NCBI RefSeq assembly: GCF_946479965.1 | Contig: NZ_CAMLHX010000028.1 | Span: 1 to 51,745, forward strand | DNA: 51,745 bases | DNA from: an uncultured Mucilaginibacter sp. | GTDB taxonomy: Bacteria; Bacteroidota; Bacteroidia; Sphingobacteriales; Sphingobacteriaceae | Direction: 5' to 3' | Position numbers and translations under genes: made by a program | Part shown: piece after piece, positions 17,787 through 27,196 of the stretch | Layout: each line of letters starts with the position of its first letter | Numbering within the stretch: the first letter of the stretch is position 1 | The notes under the pieces: model-generated | What the model saw: the letters and a program-made list of their open reading frames with translations, nothing else | What the model was told of the DNA's origin: nothing | Databases searched by the model: none

Positions 17787-18845
17787 TTCCCTTCTGGTTA
17801 GAAGTTTATAAAAAGCGAACAACACCAACAGTATAATTATGCCCGATGTAATAGCTATTGGGTATTTGAGTTTGTTTTTTTTTAGCGGCATTTCGGGCTC
17901 GTCCACTACCTGTACTGTAGGGGTTTCTTGAGCGAGCATAGTTTTACTTGCCTCAAGATTTTTTACTGTTTCAGAGAAAATGGTGCTTAGTACAATCTTA
18001 TCACGTTGCTTAATATCAACCCTGGCATCTTCTTCGGTAAACGCAGGGTTTAAATCAAGTATGCTACGCGTACTTGTTGATACAGAAAAGGTTTTGTAAT
18101 TCAATATTTTTTCTATGCTGTCGGCGCGTAATTTAAGCCTGTCGACGTTGTTTTTTAACCTTTTTGTTTTTGTCGTAATAAAAAAATCGGTAGACTGTTT
18201 TATAATGCGCTGGCAAAAAAGCATTGCCAGTTTTTCGTCTTTCATGGTAACACTTATCTCAAAAAAGCCAAGTTTTTTATCAGGTTTTGATATTCCGAAT
18301 TGCCCTTTTTCTAAAATAAGTTCAGTCATTTCATGCAACAAACTATCCTGTAAGCGTGTATTGTTTTTGCCATCCAGCGGAAACCTTATAATCTTGCCAT
18401 CCGGGCTATATTCAAGCCATTCTTTACTCAATTTATAAGTAACGGCATATTTGTCGGCAAGTGTTTGCGTGTCATCATAGGCAGAGACCAGCGTGTTTTT
18501 TATCAATTTGTGGCTTTTTACCAATTCTTCAATATTATCGCCGGCCAGCACACCGCTCGCTCCACCAAGCCCATCCAGATTAAACCCAAATTGCCCTGCT
18601 AATGCGGAAAGCCCTCCCATTGACCCAGATGATTTTGCGTCATCAACAACAAAAGTAAGCCTCGCAGTATAAGTAGGGCGCTTTAAATAAGCTGCTAAAG
18701 CACCTAAAACGCCCCCGGCGATAACGCACGCGATTATAAGGCCCTTAAATTGTAAAAGATATTTTATATCGCTGAAACGATCGTTAAGCATTTGGTTAAA
18801 AGAAAACTCTTGTTCAAAAGGATGTGAGTTATTTTCCTGTTTCAT
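17763..18845 (-). CDS. wzz: Wzz-type polysaccharide chain-length regulator (no kinase domain)
   Basis: The 360-residue protein has the polysaccharide co-polymerase layout: an N-terminal helix (about residues 36-54, ending AAYLKRPTYTARLTFVVDD, the normal Wzz start of the periplasmic part), a long helical periplasmic region, and a C-terminal helix (about 328-348) preceded by PTVQVVDEPEMPLKKNK, the Pro-rich segment of the family. It ends shortly after the second helix, so there is no BY-kinase (Wzc) domain. It sets chain length together with Wzy. The start is 2 bp downstream of the wza stop, so the pair is one operon. Its 3' end overlaps the convergent wzi gene. Confidence 0.9.
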   Translation of the reverse strand: MKQENNSHPFEQEFSFNQMLNDRFSDIKYLLQFKGLIIACVIAGGVLGALAAYLKRPTYTARLTFVVDDAKSSGSMGGLSALAGQFGFNLDGLGGASGVLAGDNIEELVKSHKLIKNTLVSAYDDTQTLADKYAVTYKLSKEWLEYSPDGKIIRFPLDGKNNTRLQDSLLHEMTELILEKGQFGISKPDKKLGFFEISVTMKDEKLAMLFCQRIIKQSTDFFITTKTKRLKNNVDRLKLRADSIEKILNYKTFSVSTSTRSILDLNPAFTEEDARVDIKQRDKIVLSTIFSETVKNLEASKTMLAQETPTVQVVDEPEMPLKKNKLKYPIAITSGIIILLVLFAFYKLLTRRESKPVSNA

Positions 18846-18847
18846 GC

Positions 18848-21172
18848 TTATTTAGATAAAATTGCAACCATGCTTACAAGGGCCGATAATATAGCGGCTA
18901 TGCCGCCTATTTCGCCAACTCCGATCTTAAACCTTGATTCCGGATTTTTTTCTGGCACAATTATTTTACTGCCCGGTTTAACAGAAGGATATGATTTGAA
19001 GAAGAGAATATGTCTTACCGGCTTATTCAGTCCGTTGGGATATTTTATATAAGCGCCTTTTAGCCGGGCTTTTTCGGTGATACCAGCGGCGGCGTCTATG
19101 TAATATTTAAAACTGCGGCTTTTGTACATTATAAACTGCGGGTTGTTAACCGCGCCTGCTACTTCAACGTATGATATTACGCGTGGTACAAATAAACTGT
19201 CGCCGGGCAATAAAATATTCCCTGTTTTAGAATTAACCAAGTCAACATTAACGCGTACACCGCTCCTAAATATTTGCACATTCTCCATAGAGCCAAAAGG
19301 TGTAATACCGCCGGCTCTGGTTAAAAATTCTTGTGCACTCTCATCTCTTTTTTTAACCGGATAATCTCCGGGAAATACCACTTCTCCGCGTATTTTTACG
19401 TTACCCAGTTCGCGATAATTAGGCAGTGCTCTCACGTTTATTACATCTCTGGGCTCTAATTCTATTTCGCGGTTTGGGTCGGCGGGATCATTCATATTCA
19501 CCAAATATGTATTTACTACCTGCGCCGAAACACTATCCGACTCATTCTTAATTACACGTGATATTTCAACATGATGAGCCGCCGCTTCGTCATCAAATCC
19601 GCCCGCTATAGCTATCGCGTCAACCAGTTTTAATCCTTTTCTATAATTTATTGTAGTTGGCTTTCTTACGTAGCCATTAACTGATATCTTTTGGTTGGAT
19701 ATAAATGCATCCTGATTAAGTATCATTACCGAGTCCTCTCGCATTAGCGGGAAATCTTGCCTGCCGGCAATTACCTCACGCGGATCAAAAGAAATAGCGG
19801 TTTTTTGCAGGTCGGGCATTGTTCGTTTTATATAACCACGTTGCATATACGCTTCGGGTTTTAAGCCTTGTGCATTTTTTAGCAATTGCGATAAGGTTAG
19901 CCCTGCAGTAAGCTCATACGGGCCAGGCTGGTAAACAGAACCTTCTAAAACTATTCTGTTGGTATACCGGTTAGTTACCACGTCAACATCAACCATATCG
20001 CCATTACGTGGAATATAGTTGGCAAACATATTAGCGGGTACATCTTTTACCTGATGCTGTAATTCGATAATTTGGTCAACTTTTGCCATCCCTTGATAAG
20101 CATTAGGAGTAAAACCGCCGGCATATCTAATCAGATCCGCTAAAGTTTCGTTGTCTTTCAATTCAAAAAATGCAGGATGCTTCACCGCACCCTTTATCCC
20201 CACTCGTTTTTTGTAAACAGGTATGTTTAATACATCCTGGTCTTCAAGTCTTATATTCTCACCCATTAAGCCATTTTGCAAAAACTCGTAAAAATCTAAA
20301 GTTTTAACGAGCTTGTTGTTTCGCATAAGGCGAATGTTTCTAAGTGATCCATTCTCGTTAGGCCCTCCTGAATGATACAGGACATTGAACACGGTAGCCA
20401 ACGAAGATATTGTAAATCCCCCCGGTGTGTTAACCTCGCCCGTAACCATTACCTTAATACGGCGTGTGTTGCCTAAATTAACAGCCAATTTGGTTCGGCC
20501 ATTGCTTAGTGCGGGGTAAACCCTAAGCATTTTACCTTTTATCATAGAGGTAGCTTGTTCTATGGTAAAACCATTTACATGTACGGGCTCTATATGGTCT
20601 ATATATAAATTACCTTCAGGCGTTACAACTGATTGTACAACCTTTTCGTTTAATCCCGTTAGTAATACTATTACCTCGTCACCCGGCCCTAAAACATAAC
20701 TTTTAGGAGTGGCAGCAGAAAAATTGGTCTCAAAAGTAAGGTTAACCTGTTGAAACATGTTCATGCCATATATCTCAAGTTTATTCGGGTCCTGGCTCTT
20801 TTTGTTTTTATACAGATTCGGCATTAAAACAGTATCATTCTTTGTCCGGGTATAATCTATTTTACTTTTCGCCGCTTTGAGTATCGCGTCCTTTTCGCCG
20901 GTCTTTTTACTATTTAAACCAAGAAGCGTTGCTCTGTTTTTTATTTCTTCAACTTCGGCGGGTGCCATACCCTTACTAATAAGCATTTCGTATATCTCTT
21001 TCTCAGACATGCCGCGTTCGGTTGCCTGCTCCCAAGCTGCTGTTAGTTGTTCGTCAGTTATCTGGCTCGCTTTAGCGCCCCGGATCTTGTCATCCGATAT
21101 TTGCGCGAAAGCATTGTTAAATAAAAAAACTAAAACAAAAAGAAATATGTAAAACGGGTATTTATTTTGCAT
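18848..21172 (-). CDS. wza: Wza-like polysaccharide export outer-membrane protein with multiple SLBB domains
   Basis: The 774-residue protein starts with a signal peptide (cut near FAQ/ISDD). An N-terminal helical part follows, then the polysaccharide-export domain (SYVLGPGDEVIVLLTGLNE, about residues 158-176), then a series of SLBB repeats (motifs such as VTGEVNTPGGF, IKGAVKHPAFFEL, LEGSVYQPGPYEL, VNGYVRKPTTI, IRGEVVFPGDYPV, VAGAVNNPQFIMY). A short hydrophobic C-terminal helix ends the protein. It is roughly twice the size of E. coli Wza, typical of the multi-SLBB form in Bacteroidota. It forms the outer-membrane channel for the exported glycan. A -7 promoter element lies 23 nt before the ATG. 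Confidence 0.92.
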   Translation of the reverse strand: MQNKYPFYIFLFVLVFLFNNAFAQISDDKIRGAKASQITDEQLTAAWEQATERGMSEKEIYEMLISKGMAPAEVEEIKNRATLLGLNSKKTGEKDAILKAAKSKIDYTRTKNDTVLMPNLYKNKKSQDPNKLEIYGMNMFQQVNLTFETNFSAATPKSYVLGPGDEVIVLLTGLNEKVVQSVVTPEGNLYIDHIEPVHVNGFTIEQATSMIKGKMLRVYPALSNGRTKLAVNLGNTRRIKVMVTGEVNTPGGFTISSLATVFNVLYHSGGPNENGSLRNIRLMRNNKLVKTLDFYEFLQNGLMGENIRLEDQDVLNIPVYKKRVGIKGAVKHPAFFELKDNETLADLIRYAGGFTPNAYQGMAKVDQIIELQHQVKDVPANMFANYIPRNGDMVDVDVVTNRYTNRIVLEGSVYQPGPYELTAGLTLSQLLKNAQGLKPEAYMQRGYIKRTMPDLQKTAISFDPREVIAGRQDFPLMREDSVMILNQDAFISNQKISVNGYVRKPTTINYRKGLKLVDAIAIAGGFDDEAAAHHVEISRVIKNESDSVSAQVVNTYLVNMNDPADPNREIELEPRDVINVRALPNYRELGNVKIRGEVVFPGDYPVKKRDESAQEFLTRAGGITPFGSMENVQIFRSGVRVNVDLVNSKTGNILLPGDSLFVPRVISYVEVAGAVNNPQFIMYKSRSFKYYIDAAAGITEKARLKGAYIKYPNGLNKPVRHILFFKSYPSVKPGSKIIVPEKNPESRFKIGVGEIGGIAAILSALVSMVAILSK

Positions 21173-21194
21173 GTAAATGTTTATTGACTTGTTA

Positions 21195-21202
21195 CAAATA
21201 TA
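21195..21202 (-). promoter_or_regulatory. Bacteroidota -7 element upstream of wza-wzz
   Basis: On the minus strand this reads TATATTTG, an exact match to the TAnnTTTG -7 consensus of the Bacteroidota housekeeping sigma factor, 23 nt before the wza ATG. No TTG at the -33 position was found, so only half of the promoter is visible. Confidence 0.5.
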
Positions 21203-21288
21203 AAATATTATCTTGTTGATACGCCGATCATAACTCGCGTACCAAAAATGTAAGCCTTATGGCATTAACGGCATCGCGTTATTATTAA

Positions 21289-22362
21289 TTATGCCATTGC
21301 CAAACGATAAGCTTCCAGTGTTTGTTCTGCGGCTTTTCTCCAGGTATGATTGGCAATAATTCTTTGCGCTAACGAATCACTGAGCGGCGCCTTGCTAGCT
21401 TGCTCAACAGCATTCCTTATACTGTCCGGATCCTCCGGAGAACAATAAAAAGCGTCTTCGCCGAAATATTCTCTTGTATCTCCCTTATCAGTGATAACAA
21501 TATTACATCGCATAGCAGCTGCTTCTAAGGAGCTAAGGCCAGTTGTTTCAAACCAACTGGCTAAGACATGTACTTTTGCCGTTTGATAATACATCACCAG
21601 GTCATCATGAGGTATCCTGTTTAAAAACGTCACATTTGGTGCCGCTGCAGCCTGGCAGCGATCATAATAGGCAAGTTGATTTGCCGAAGGCTCGCCAATT
21701 AATACAAGCTTATAAATGGTATTATTTAACGCCTTGATAAGGTTAAGTTGGTTTTTTCTATTTTCAATTCGGCCAACACAAATTATCAGGTTATCGTCTT
21801 TGGGTGTGTTTGGATCGTAGGGAAACTTTTCAGGATTAATCCCATTAGTAACTGTTATTGACCTAACATTATTTGTGTACAATTGTTGTAAGCGATATGA
21901 TTCTGAATCAGAATTCGGAAGAATGAAATTTGCCGTTCTTAAAACTTCTGAAATAGTTTTACGCTGCCCTTTTAGCAGATAATTAACAGATGGACGACGG
22001 TCTTTACCTACCACCCAACGGGCTATAGTTTTAAAATATTCCATAGTGTCTGACGACATAAAGGAAAAAAAAGCGCCAACTCCCGCACGATTGTACTTAT
22101 AGTACTCGCCATATGTACAATGTATGGTTGAAATTACAAATGGTTTTTTGGCTAATCTGCTATGATACAGCATATCACCCGGCCGTGGGATGCCGAAAAA
22201 ATGCAGTACATCATATTTTTTATAGGGTATTGGGTCAATTGAGCGGACGATGTCAACTTCAACGCCTAAATTCCTTAACTGTCGCGCTGTTTGCTCAATT
22301 TGTACGGTATCACCGCCGGCGATAGTGTATAAATTCAATCGCGTAACAAATGCTACTTTCAT
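21289..22362 (-). CDS. GT4 family glycosyltransferase
   Basis: The 357-residue protein is a GT-B glycosyltransferase. The N-terminal domain begins MKVAFVTRLNLYTIAGGDTVQIEQTARQL, the usual GGxxxxxxxLA-type acceptor loop. The C-terminal domain shows IICVGRIENRKNQLNLIKAL (about residue 193) and a motif region ASWFETTGLSSLEAAAMRCN (about 271), where E-x7-E is ETTGLSSLE. It should add a sugar from a nucleotide donor on the cytoplasmic face; donor and acceptor are unknown. It lies upstream of the wza-wzz pair on the same strand, 116 bp away, and at the edge of the 600-bp gene-free stretch. Confidence 0.88.
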   Translation of the reverse strand: MKVAFVTRLNLYTIAGGDTVQIEQTARQLRNLGVEVDIVRSIDPIPYKKYDVLHFFGIPRPGDMLYHSRLAKKPFVISTIHCTYGEYYKYNRAGVGAFFSFMSSDTMEYFKTIARWVVGKDRRPSVNYLLKGQRKTISEVLRTANFILPNSDSESYRLQQLYTNNVRSITVTNGINPEKFPYDPNTPKDDNLIICVGRIENRKNQLNLIKALNNTIYKLVLIGEPSANQLAYYDRCQAAAAPNVTFLNRIPHDDLVMYYQTAKVHVLASWFETTGLSSLEAAAMRCNIVITDKGDTREYFGEDAFYCSPEDPDSIRNAVEQASKAPLSDSLAQRIIANHTWRKAAEQTLEAYRLAMA

Positions 22363-22965
22363 TTTTATATTATAATATCCGCGCTATATTATGGCCGATG
22401 GCCCAAATTTAATTATTTAATTCAAAAACGCTTTGCTTATGGTGTATTCGCTATACCCAAGATGGAAACGGAAACTGCGCTATACGTCAACAAAGAAATA
22501 GATAAGTAAATACAACGAAATTTGTTTTTGAAAATAAATTAAACACCCTGAAAATGTAAGGTTGCAAAACTAATCTTAATATTGCTGGTAATATTTAATA
22601 AGCTTTTAAAACAATATCCAAAGTAGCTTGTATTTACACTATAATTTAAACATTGTAATATTGACAACTGTATAGCAAAGGAGCTTTATTGTTTAAATAG
22701 TATTAAAAATATAAAAGCTGCACGAATCTGTAATTGTTAAAACTATAGCCAAACAGCATATTTTTGATTATTTTTATGCATAAAGTGCCAAGTTGTTTGG
22801 TTTTTTTCAAATATCAAACAGGTTTGCTTAGATTATAATATATTTTTTTAAAGCATACTCTGGCGCGGATAAAAAAAAAAGAGTAAATTTGAAGGATGAA
22901 GTGTAAACGCCTTATCGCACTTTAAAGCATCTGCCAGATGTAGCCATTATGGTTAAACATTTAAT
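22363..22965. other. 603-bp AT-rich gene-free stretch between the two glycan blocks
   Basis: No credible ORF, tRNA or long repeat was seen here. It separates two divergent genes (GT4 at left on minus, reductase at right on plus), so it must hold at least two promoters. Homopolymer runs (for example A-tract near 22871-22880) and TAAATTTG at 22884 are present. It may carry a longer untranslated leader for the reductase gene. Confidence 0.6.
22884..22891 (+). promoter_or_regulatory. Candidate -7 element for the 22966 reductase gene
   Basis: TAAATTTG matches TAnnTTTG and lies 74 nt before the ATG. No -33 TTG was found at the right spacing, so confidence is modest. Confidence 0.35.
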
Positions 22966-23910
22966 ATGAAAAAAAAAATTTACATTGCTGGTGCGGGTGG
23001 AATGCTTGGAGAAGCGTTTTATCGCATTTTTAAAGACAATTACGACGTTAAGTGCACTGATAAGGACGTAAATGAAAACTGGCTTAGCTTTTTAGATTTT
23101 CGGAACTTCGAAGTTTATAAAAAAGACGTCGAGGCATTTAATCCCGATTACTTATTTCACTTAGGTGCCCATACCGATCTGGAATATTGTGAACTAAATC
23201 AGGATGATGCTTACCTTACAAATACTACCTGTGTTGAGAACGCTGTATTTATTGCTAATAAATTAGGCATCCCTCTTTTGTATATAAGCACCGCCGGCAT
23301 ATTTGACGGAGGAAAAGATTTTTATGATGACTGGGATGAACCTAATCCACTGGGTCATTACGCACGTTCAAAGTACATGGGCGAACGCTACGTTCGCGAA
23401 AACGCCAAGAGATATGTTATCTGCCGTGCCGGCTGGATGATGGGAGGTGGGCCTGAAAAGGACAAGAAATTTATAAATAAGGTTATTAAACAACTTGCTA
23501 ACGGTAAGCGCGACCTGCATATTGTTAATGATAAAGATGGAACGCCCACTTTTACAGTTGATTTTGCCAAGAATGTTAAACTATTGCTTGAGCGCGAATA
23601 CTGGGGCCTTTACAATATGGTATGCGGGGGCGAAACCAGCAGGCTTGAAGTGGCCCGCGAATTGGTTAAAATACTAGGGTTGGAAAATGAAGTAACGTTC
23701 CATAACGTGCCGTCTAGTTATTTTAAAGATACTTATTTCGCTCCGCGGCCGACGTCTGAAAGACTGGTTAACAAAAAGCTGGAACTGCGAAATATCAATA
23801 TTATGCGCGATTGGAAAGTGGCATTAAACGAGTATATAAATGACTATTATTTAGACTACTTGAACGAGAAAAATATTTATATAGTAAAAGACAGTACGGT
23901 TACTTTATAA
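22966..23910 (+). CDS. RmlD-family NAD(P)-dependent sugar 4-reductase
   Basis: The 314-residue protein is an RmlD-like short-chain dehydrogenase: IAGAGGMLGEAF at the N-terminus, HLGAHTDLEYCELNQDDAYLTN (about residues 64-85), ISTAGIFDG (about 107), and catalytic YARSK (about 129-133). It reduces a 4-keto nucleotide sugar. A canonical rmlD-like gene is also present at 32470, so this paralogue probably has another substrate; a GDP-mannose 4,6-dehydratase in the same block makes GDP-4-keto-6-deoxymannose reduction (Rmd- or Tld-like) a possibility. The GT4 gene follows after 15 bp. Substrate is not determined by what is visible. Confidence 0.82.
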   Translation: MKKKIYIAGAGGMLGEAFYRIFKDNYDVKCTDKDVNENWLSFLDFRNFEVYKKDVEAFNPDYLFHLGAHTDLEYCELNQDDAYLTNTTCVENAVFIANKLGIPLLYISTAGIFDGGKDFYDDWDEPNPLGHYARSKYMGERYVRENAKRYVICRAGWMMGGGPEKDKKFINKVIKQLANGKRDLHIVNDKDGTPTFTVDFAKNVKLLLEREYWGLYNMVCGGETSRLEVARELVKILGLENEVTFHNVPSSYFKDTYFAPRPTSERLVNKKLELRNINIMRDWKVALNEYINDYYLDYLNEKNIYIVKDSTVTL

Positions 23911-23925
23911 ATATTAACTTTATTA

Positions 23926-25029
23926 ATGAGAATAGCAGCCTTTGGCTTTCGCTCTTTGCCACCGGAAAAAGGTGCCGCAGGGGCGGATAAATTCGCACTT
24001 GAATTATTTCCCAGATTGGTAGCGCGTGGCCATAGTGTGGTGGCTTACAATCGCCGGTATTCTGACACTTTTGTTGCTGTTACCGAGTATAAAGGTGTAA
24101 AAATCAAAACTTTCAAAACGACAAAAAGGGGCGGCTTCGACACGCTCTTGCATTCCTGTAAATGTACCCTTGATATTATTTTTAATAATACGGCTGATGT
24201 AGTGCATATACAAAATGGTGGCAACAGCGTATGGGCATTGCCGTTACGGCTTTTCGGAAAAAAGGTGTTCATAAGCCAGGATGGAGTTGATTGGAAACGC
24301 GATAAGTGGCCTTGGTACGGCAAACTTTATCTTAAATTTTCTTCATTTATCACCGCCCATTTTCCTAACCAGGTAATTTTTGATAACGTCATCGCAAAAA
24401 AACTTTTTGAGGATAGGTTTAAAAAGGAATACAAATTTATTCCCTTTGGCAGTGAGGTTGAATATCCGCTAAACAGCGAAAAAGTGTTAGACAAATTTGG
24501 TTTGCAAAAGGGAGATTATTATTTGTTTGTAGGCCGTTTTATTCCTGATAAGGGATTGCACTATCTTATCCCGGCATTTAAAAATTCCATATCAAATAAA
24601 AAACTCATTTTAATAGGCGGTTCACCTAACCCGTCTGATTATGAGAGCCGGATACTGACCATGGGTAATGAGCGGATAATTTTTCCCGGTTTTGTTTATG
24701 GCGACGATGTGAATGCGCTGATGGTTAATGCATACTGTTACATTCAACCATCAGATGTTGAGGGATTATCGCCTGTTGTATTAACCGTTATGGGTTTGAA
24801 TGTTCCGCTGATTGTGAGTGATATTGAAGAGAACCAATACGCAGTAAAAGATACCGCCAGGACCTTTAAAAAGGGCGATATAATGTCATTAACAGAAGAA
24901 ATTAATTACTGCGAACAGCATTACCCTGAGATGCAGAAATTGGCAAAAAAGGCACAGGAACGCGCCTTAGGCGAGTTTAACTGGGAAAAGGTTGCTGATG
25001 AACATGTATTGATCTTTACAGAAAATTAA
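23926..25029 (+). CDS. GT4 glycosyltransferase with DUF1972-like N-terminus
   Basis: The 367-residue protein starts with MRIAAFGFRSLPPEKGAAG, then ALELFPRLVARGHSVVAYNR, the pattern of DUF1972-type rhamnosyl/galactosyl-transferase N-terminal domains. The C-terminal half has YLFVGRFIPDKGLHYLIPAF (about residue 192) and PSDVEGLSPVVLTVMGLNVP (about 276), where the E-x7-E acidic pair is altered (EGLSPVVLT). It is cytoplasmic and donor sugar is unknown. Its last codon shares the palindromic TTAA with the stop of the convergent gene at 25026, so the two genes overlap by 4 bp with no terminator space between them. Confidence 0.87.
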   Translation: MRIAAFGFRSLPPEKGAAGADKFALELFPRLVARGHSVVAYNRRYSDTFVAVTEYKGVKIKTFKTTKRGGFDTLLHSCKCTLDIIFNNTADVVHIQNGGNSVWALPLRLFGKKVFISQDGVDWKRDKWPWYGKLYLKFSSFITAHFPNQVIFDNVIAKKLFEDRFKKEYKFIPFGSEVEYPLNSEKVLDKFGLQKGDYYLFVGRFIPDKGLHYLIPAFKNSISNKKLILIGGSPNPSDYESRILTMGNERIIFPGFVYGDDVNALMVNAYCYIQPSDVEGLSPVVLTVMGLNVPLIVSDIEENQYAVKDTARTFKKGDIMSLTEEINYCEQHYPEMQKLAKKAQERALGEFNWEKVADEHVLIFTEN

Positions 25030-26168
25030 TGTTTAAGTGAGGCCACTTTAAAAACATCAACTATTTGTTGTGCTGTGGCCTGCCACGAAAATTTTTTTAA
25101 GCGTTCCCTGCCCTTTTTTATCATATCACTTCTCAATTCGGCAGATGACAATACCATTTGTATTTTATCGGCCATATCCTTTTCATTGTACGGATCAAAT
25201 GCTATTACAGCATCGCCTCCAACCTCAGGCAGGCATGTATTGTTTGATACAAGAGTAGGTACATCATGCTCAAACGCTTCCAGTACAGGCAAGCCAAAAC
25301 CTTCGTTTAAAGATGGAAACACATATAACAATGCATTTTCATACAATTGGCCAACTTGCGGGTCTGTCAAGTAACCTGTTATAATAACATCGTCTTTTAA
25401 CCCGTGTTTTTCAATTCTTTCTAAAATTAAGTCGTAGTCGTTATCAAACTTGTTGGTTGATAATGATCCCGCTAATACCAATTTCAAATCCGGGTATCTA
25501 TCTTTTTTAATCCGCGCAAAAGCATTAACCAAAGCAACAAGGTTTTTGCGTTTGTACATTGCCCCAACGTGTAAAATGTAGTTTTTGGGGCTTACCGGAA
25601 ACAGATCGGTAATGTTATCAACTGCTTTTTCAACTTTCGTATTATAGTTCATTCGCTTGGGCCCATCATGCACTACTATTAACTTATCAGGATCTAGCTT
25701 CATAAAATGGGCTACCTGTTTTTTACCGTATGATGTAGCCGTTATTACCCGCGGCGATCTTCTGGCCCCGGGCGCGGCAGTAGTTTTATAAAGCCATAGC
25801 CATAGTTTTCCGTAATGCTCCGGCGATTCATAGCAAAAAGCATCATGTATAGCATGAATGGTTATATAATTTAAGTGAATGTAGGGCACGCAGTTATCAA
25901 CACAGAAAACGATATCGCATTTTTTTGACCAGGCTTTTATTGGCAGTACCAGCTGTTTCCATAACTGATACCGGAAATGTTCTGTCCATTTTAATAGTTT
26001 ATTGGGGCCTGTATAAATAGGTAAATTAGTGTCTAAAAAATAAAAATGCAATTCGTCAGAATTCATTGTTTTAAATTCTCTGCATAACTCTTCAAGATAG
26101 GTTTTAATGCCCGTTTTAGCCTTTTTTAAATCCCGAATATCTACACCTATCGTTAACGGTTTTTTCAT
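25026..26168 (-). CDS. GT4 family glycosyltransferase
   Basis: The 380-residue protein is a mannosyl/rhamnosyltransferase-like GT4 enzyme: TIGVDIRDLKKAKTGIKTYL at the N-terminus (the G-I-x-x-Y-x loop), ITATSYGKKQVAHFMKLDPDKLIVV (about residues 140-164), YILHVGAMYKRKNLVALVNAF (about 194) and FPSLNEGFGLPVLEAFEHDVP (about 286), with the E-x7-E pair EGFGLPVLE. It is convergent with the GT4 gene before it and overlaps that gene by 4 bp. A 59-bp gap separates its start from the gmd stop, so it can be the last gene of the minus-strand operon that starts at 31505. Confidence 0.9.
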   Translation of the reverse strand: MKKPLTIGVDIRDLKKAKTGIKTYLEELCREFKTMNSDELHFYFLDTNLPIYTGPNKLLKWTEHFRYQLWKQLVLPIKAWSKKCDIVFCVDNCVPYIHLNYITIHAIHDAFCYESPEHYGKLWLWLYKTTAAPGARRSPRVITATSYGKKQVAHFMKLDPDKLIVVHDGPKRMNYNTKVEKAVDNITDLFPVSPKNYILHVGAMYKRKNLVALVNAFARIKKDRYPDLKLVLAGSLSTNKFDNDYDLILERIEKHGLKDDVIITGYLTDPQVGQLYENALLYVFPSLNEGFGLPVLEAFEHDVPTLVSNNTCLPEVGGDAVIAFDPYNEKDMADKIQMVLSSAELRSDMIKKGRERLKKFSWQATAQQIVDVFKVASLKH

Positions 26169-26227
26169 ATTTTGTTACTCATTTCTATTCGACATCTTAA
26201 ATGCTAACCTTATCGTATTTGTTTGAG

Positions 26228-27193
26228 TTATTTGTTGTAATTTTTATTCTCCTCATCAATCAATACATCAAGCACATCAAAAAAAGATTTATCATACTCC
26301 CATTTAAGCTGTGTTTTAGCTTTGCTATTATCGCCGTATATATCTTCAATATCTGTGGGCCTGAATAATAAGGGGTCTTCTACCAATTTGCTGGTGCTTA
26401 AATTTAAACGATCAAAAACATAATTGATAATTTCGCGCAAATAAACTGATTTGCCCGAGCATATTAAATAATCGGCCGCCTTGTCTCGCTGTAACGATAA
26501 CCACATTGCCCTCACATAGTCCGGAGCATATCCAAAATCCCTTTTTACGTCTATATTACCTACCCTTAATTCGTTCGCTACCTTATGTTTTATGTCCAAT
26601 GATGTTTTGACTACTTTTTTAACAAAGAAATTAGGGCTGCGTAAATGCGATTCGTGATTAAAAAGCACTCCATTTACACAATTTACACCGTATGATTCAC
26701 GATAATTTATGCCCATCCAATATCCCGTGGCTTTGGATATTGCGTAAGGGCTTAAAGGGTGCATAGGCGTACTTGAAGTAACCGGCAGTGATTTTACCAG
26801 CCCGTACATTTCGCTGCTTGATGCCTGGTAAATTTTTGTATCAAGCTTTAAAAGCCTTACACTTTCTAAAATATTTAAAACCGACTGAGAGTTGTAGTTA
26901 ATTGTACCAATGGGCTGCTCAAATGATACGCTTACCGAGCTTTGGGCCGCTAAATTATAAAACTCGACAGGCTTATATTTTAGCAGCAGTTTTATAATAC
27001 TCGAAAAATCCAGCAGGTCGCATTCTTCGATCCGGATATCGCCATCGATATTTAAATATTTAAAGTTTGAACTATTGAAATTATTATAACTCCGGGTTAA
27101 ACCAATAACCTTATAATTTTCTTCGATCAATAACTTAGCCAGGTAGGCGCCATCTTGTCCGGTAATGCCGGATATAAATGCAGTTTTCATCAT
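26228..27193 (-). CDS. gmd: GDP-mannose 4,6-dehydratase
   Basis: The 321-residue protein converts GDP-mannose to GDP-4-keto-6-deoxymannose. Visible are FISGITGQDGAYLAKLL (NADP motif), NLAAQSSVSVSF (about residue 82), ASSSEMYG (about 123) with catalytic acid, and PYAISKATGYW (the YxxxK pair, about 148). LFNHESHLRSPNFFVKKV and the RDFGYAPDYVRAMW block are diagnostic for Gmd. Length is a little short of the 345-370 residue average. Two ATGs in a row (27193 and 27190) are possible starts. No fcl/rmd or manC gene is adjacent; only the reductases at 22966 and 32470 could act downstream within the window. Confidence 0.92.
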   Translation of the reverse strand: MMKTAFISGITGQDGAYLAKLLIEENYKVIGLTRSYNNFNSSNFKYLNIDGDIRIEECDLLDFSSIIKLLLKYKPVEFYNLAAQSSVSVSFEQPIGTINYNSQSVLNILESVRLLKLDTKIYQASSSEMYGLVKSLPVTSSTPMHPLSPYAISKATGYWMGINYRESYGVNCVNGVLFNHESHLRSPNFFVKKVVKTSLDIKHKVANELRVGNIDVKRDFGYAPDYVRAMWLSLQRDKAADYLICSGKSVYLREIINYVFDRLNLSTSKLVEDPLLFRPTDIEDIYGDNSKAKTQLKWEYDKSFFDVLDVLIDEENKNYNK

Positions 27194-27196
27194 AAT

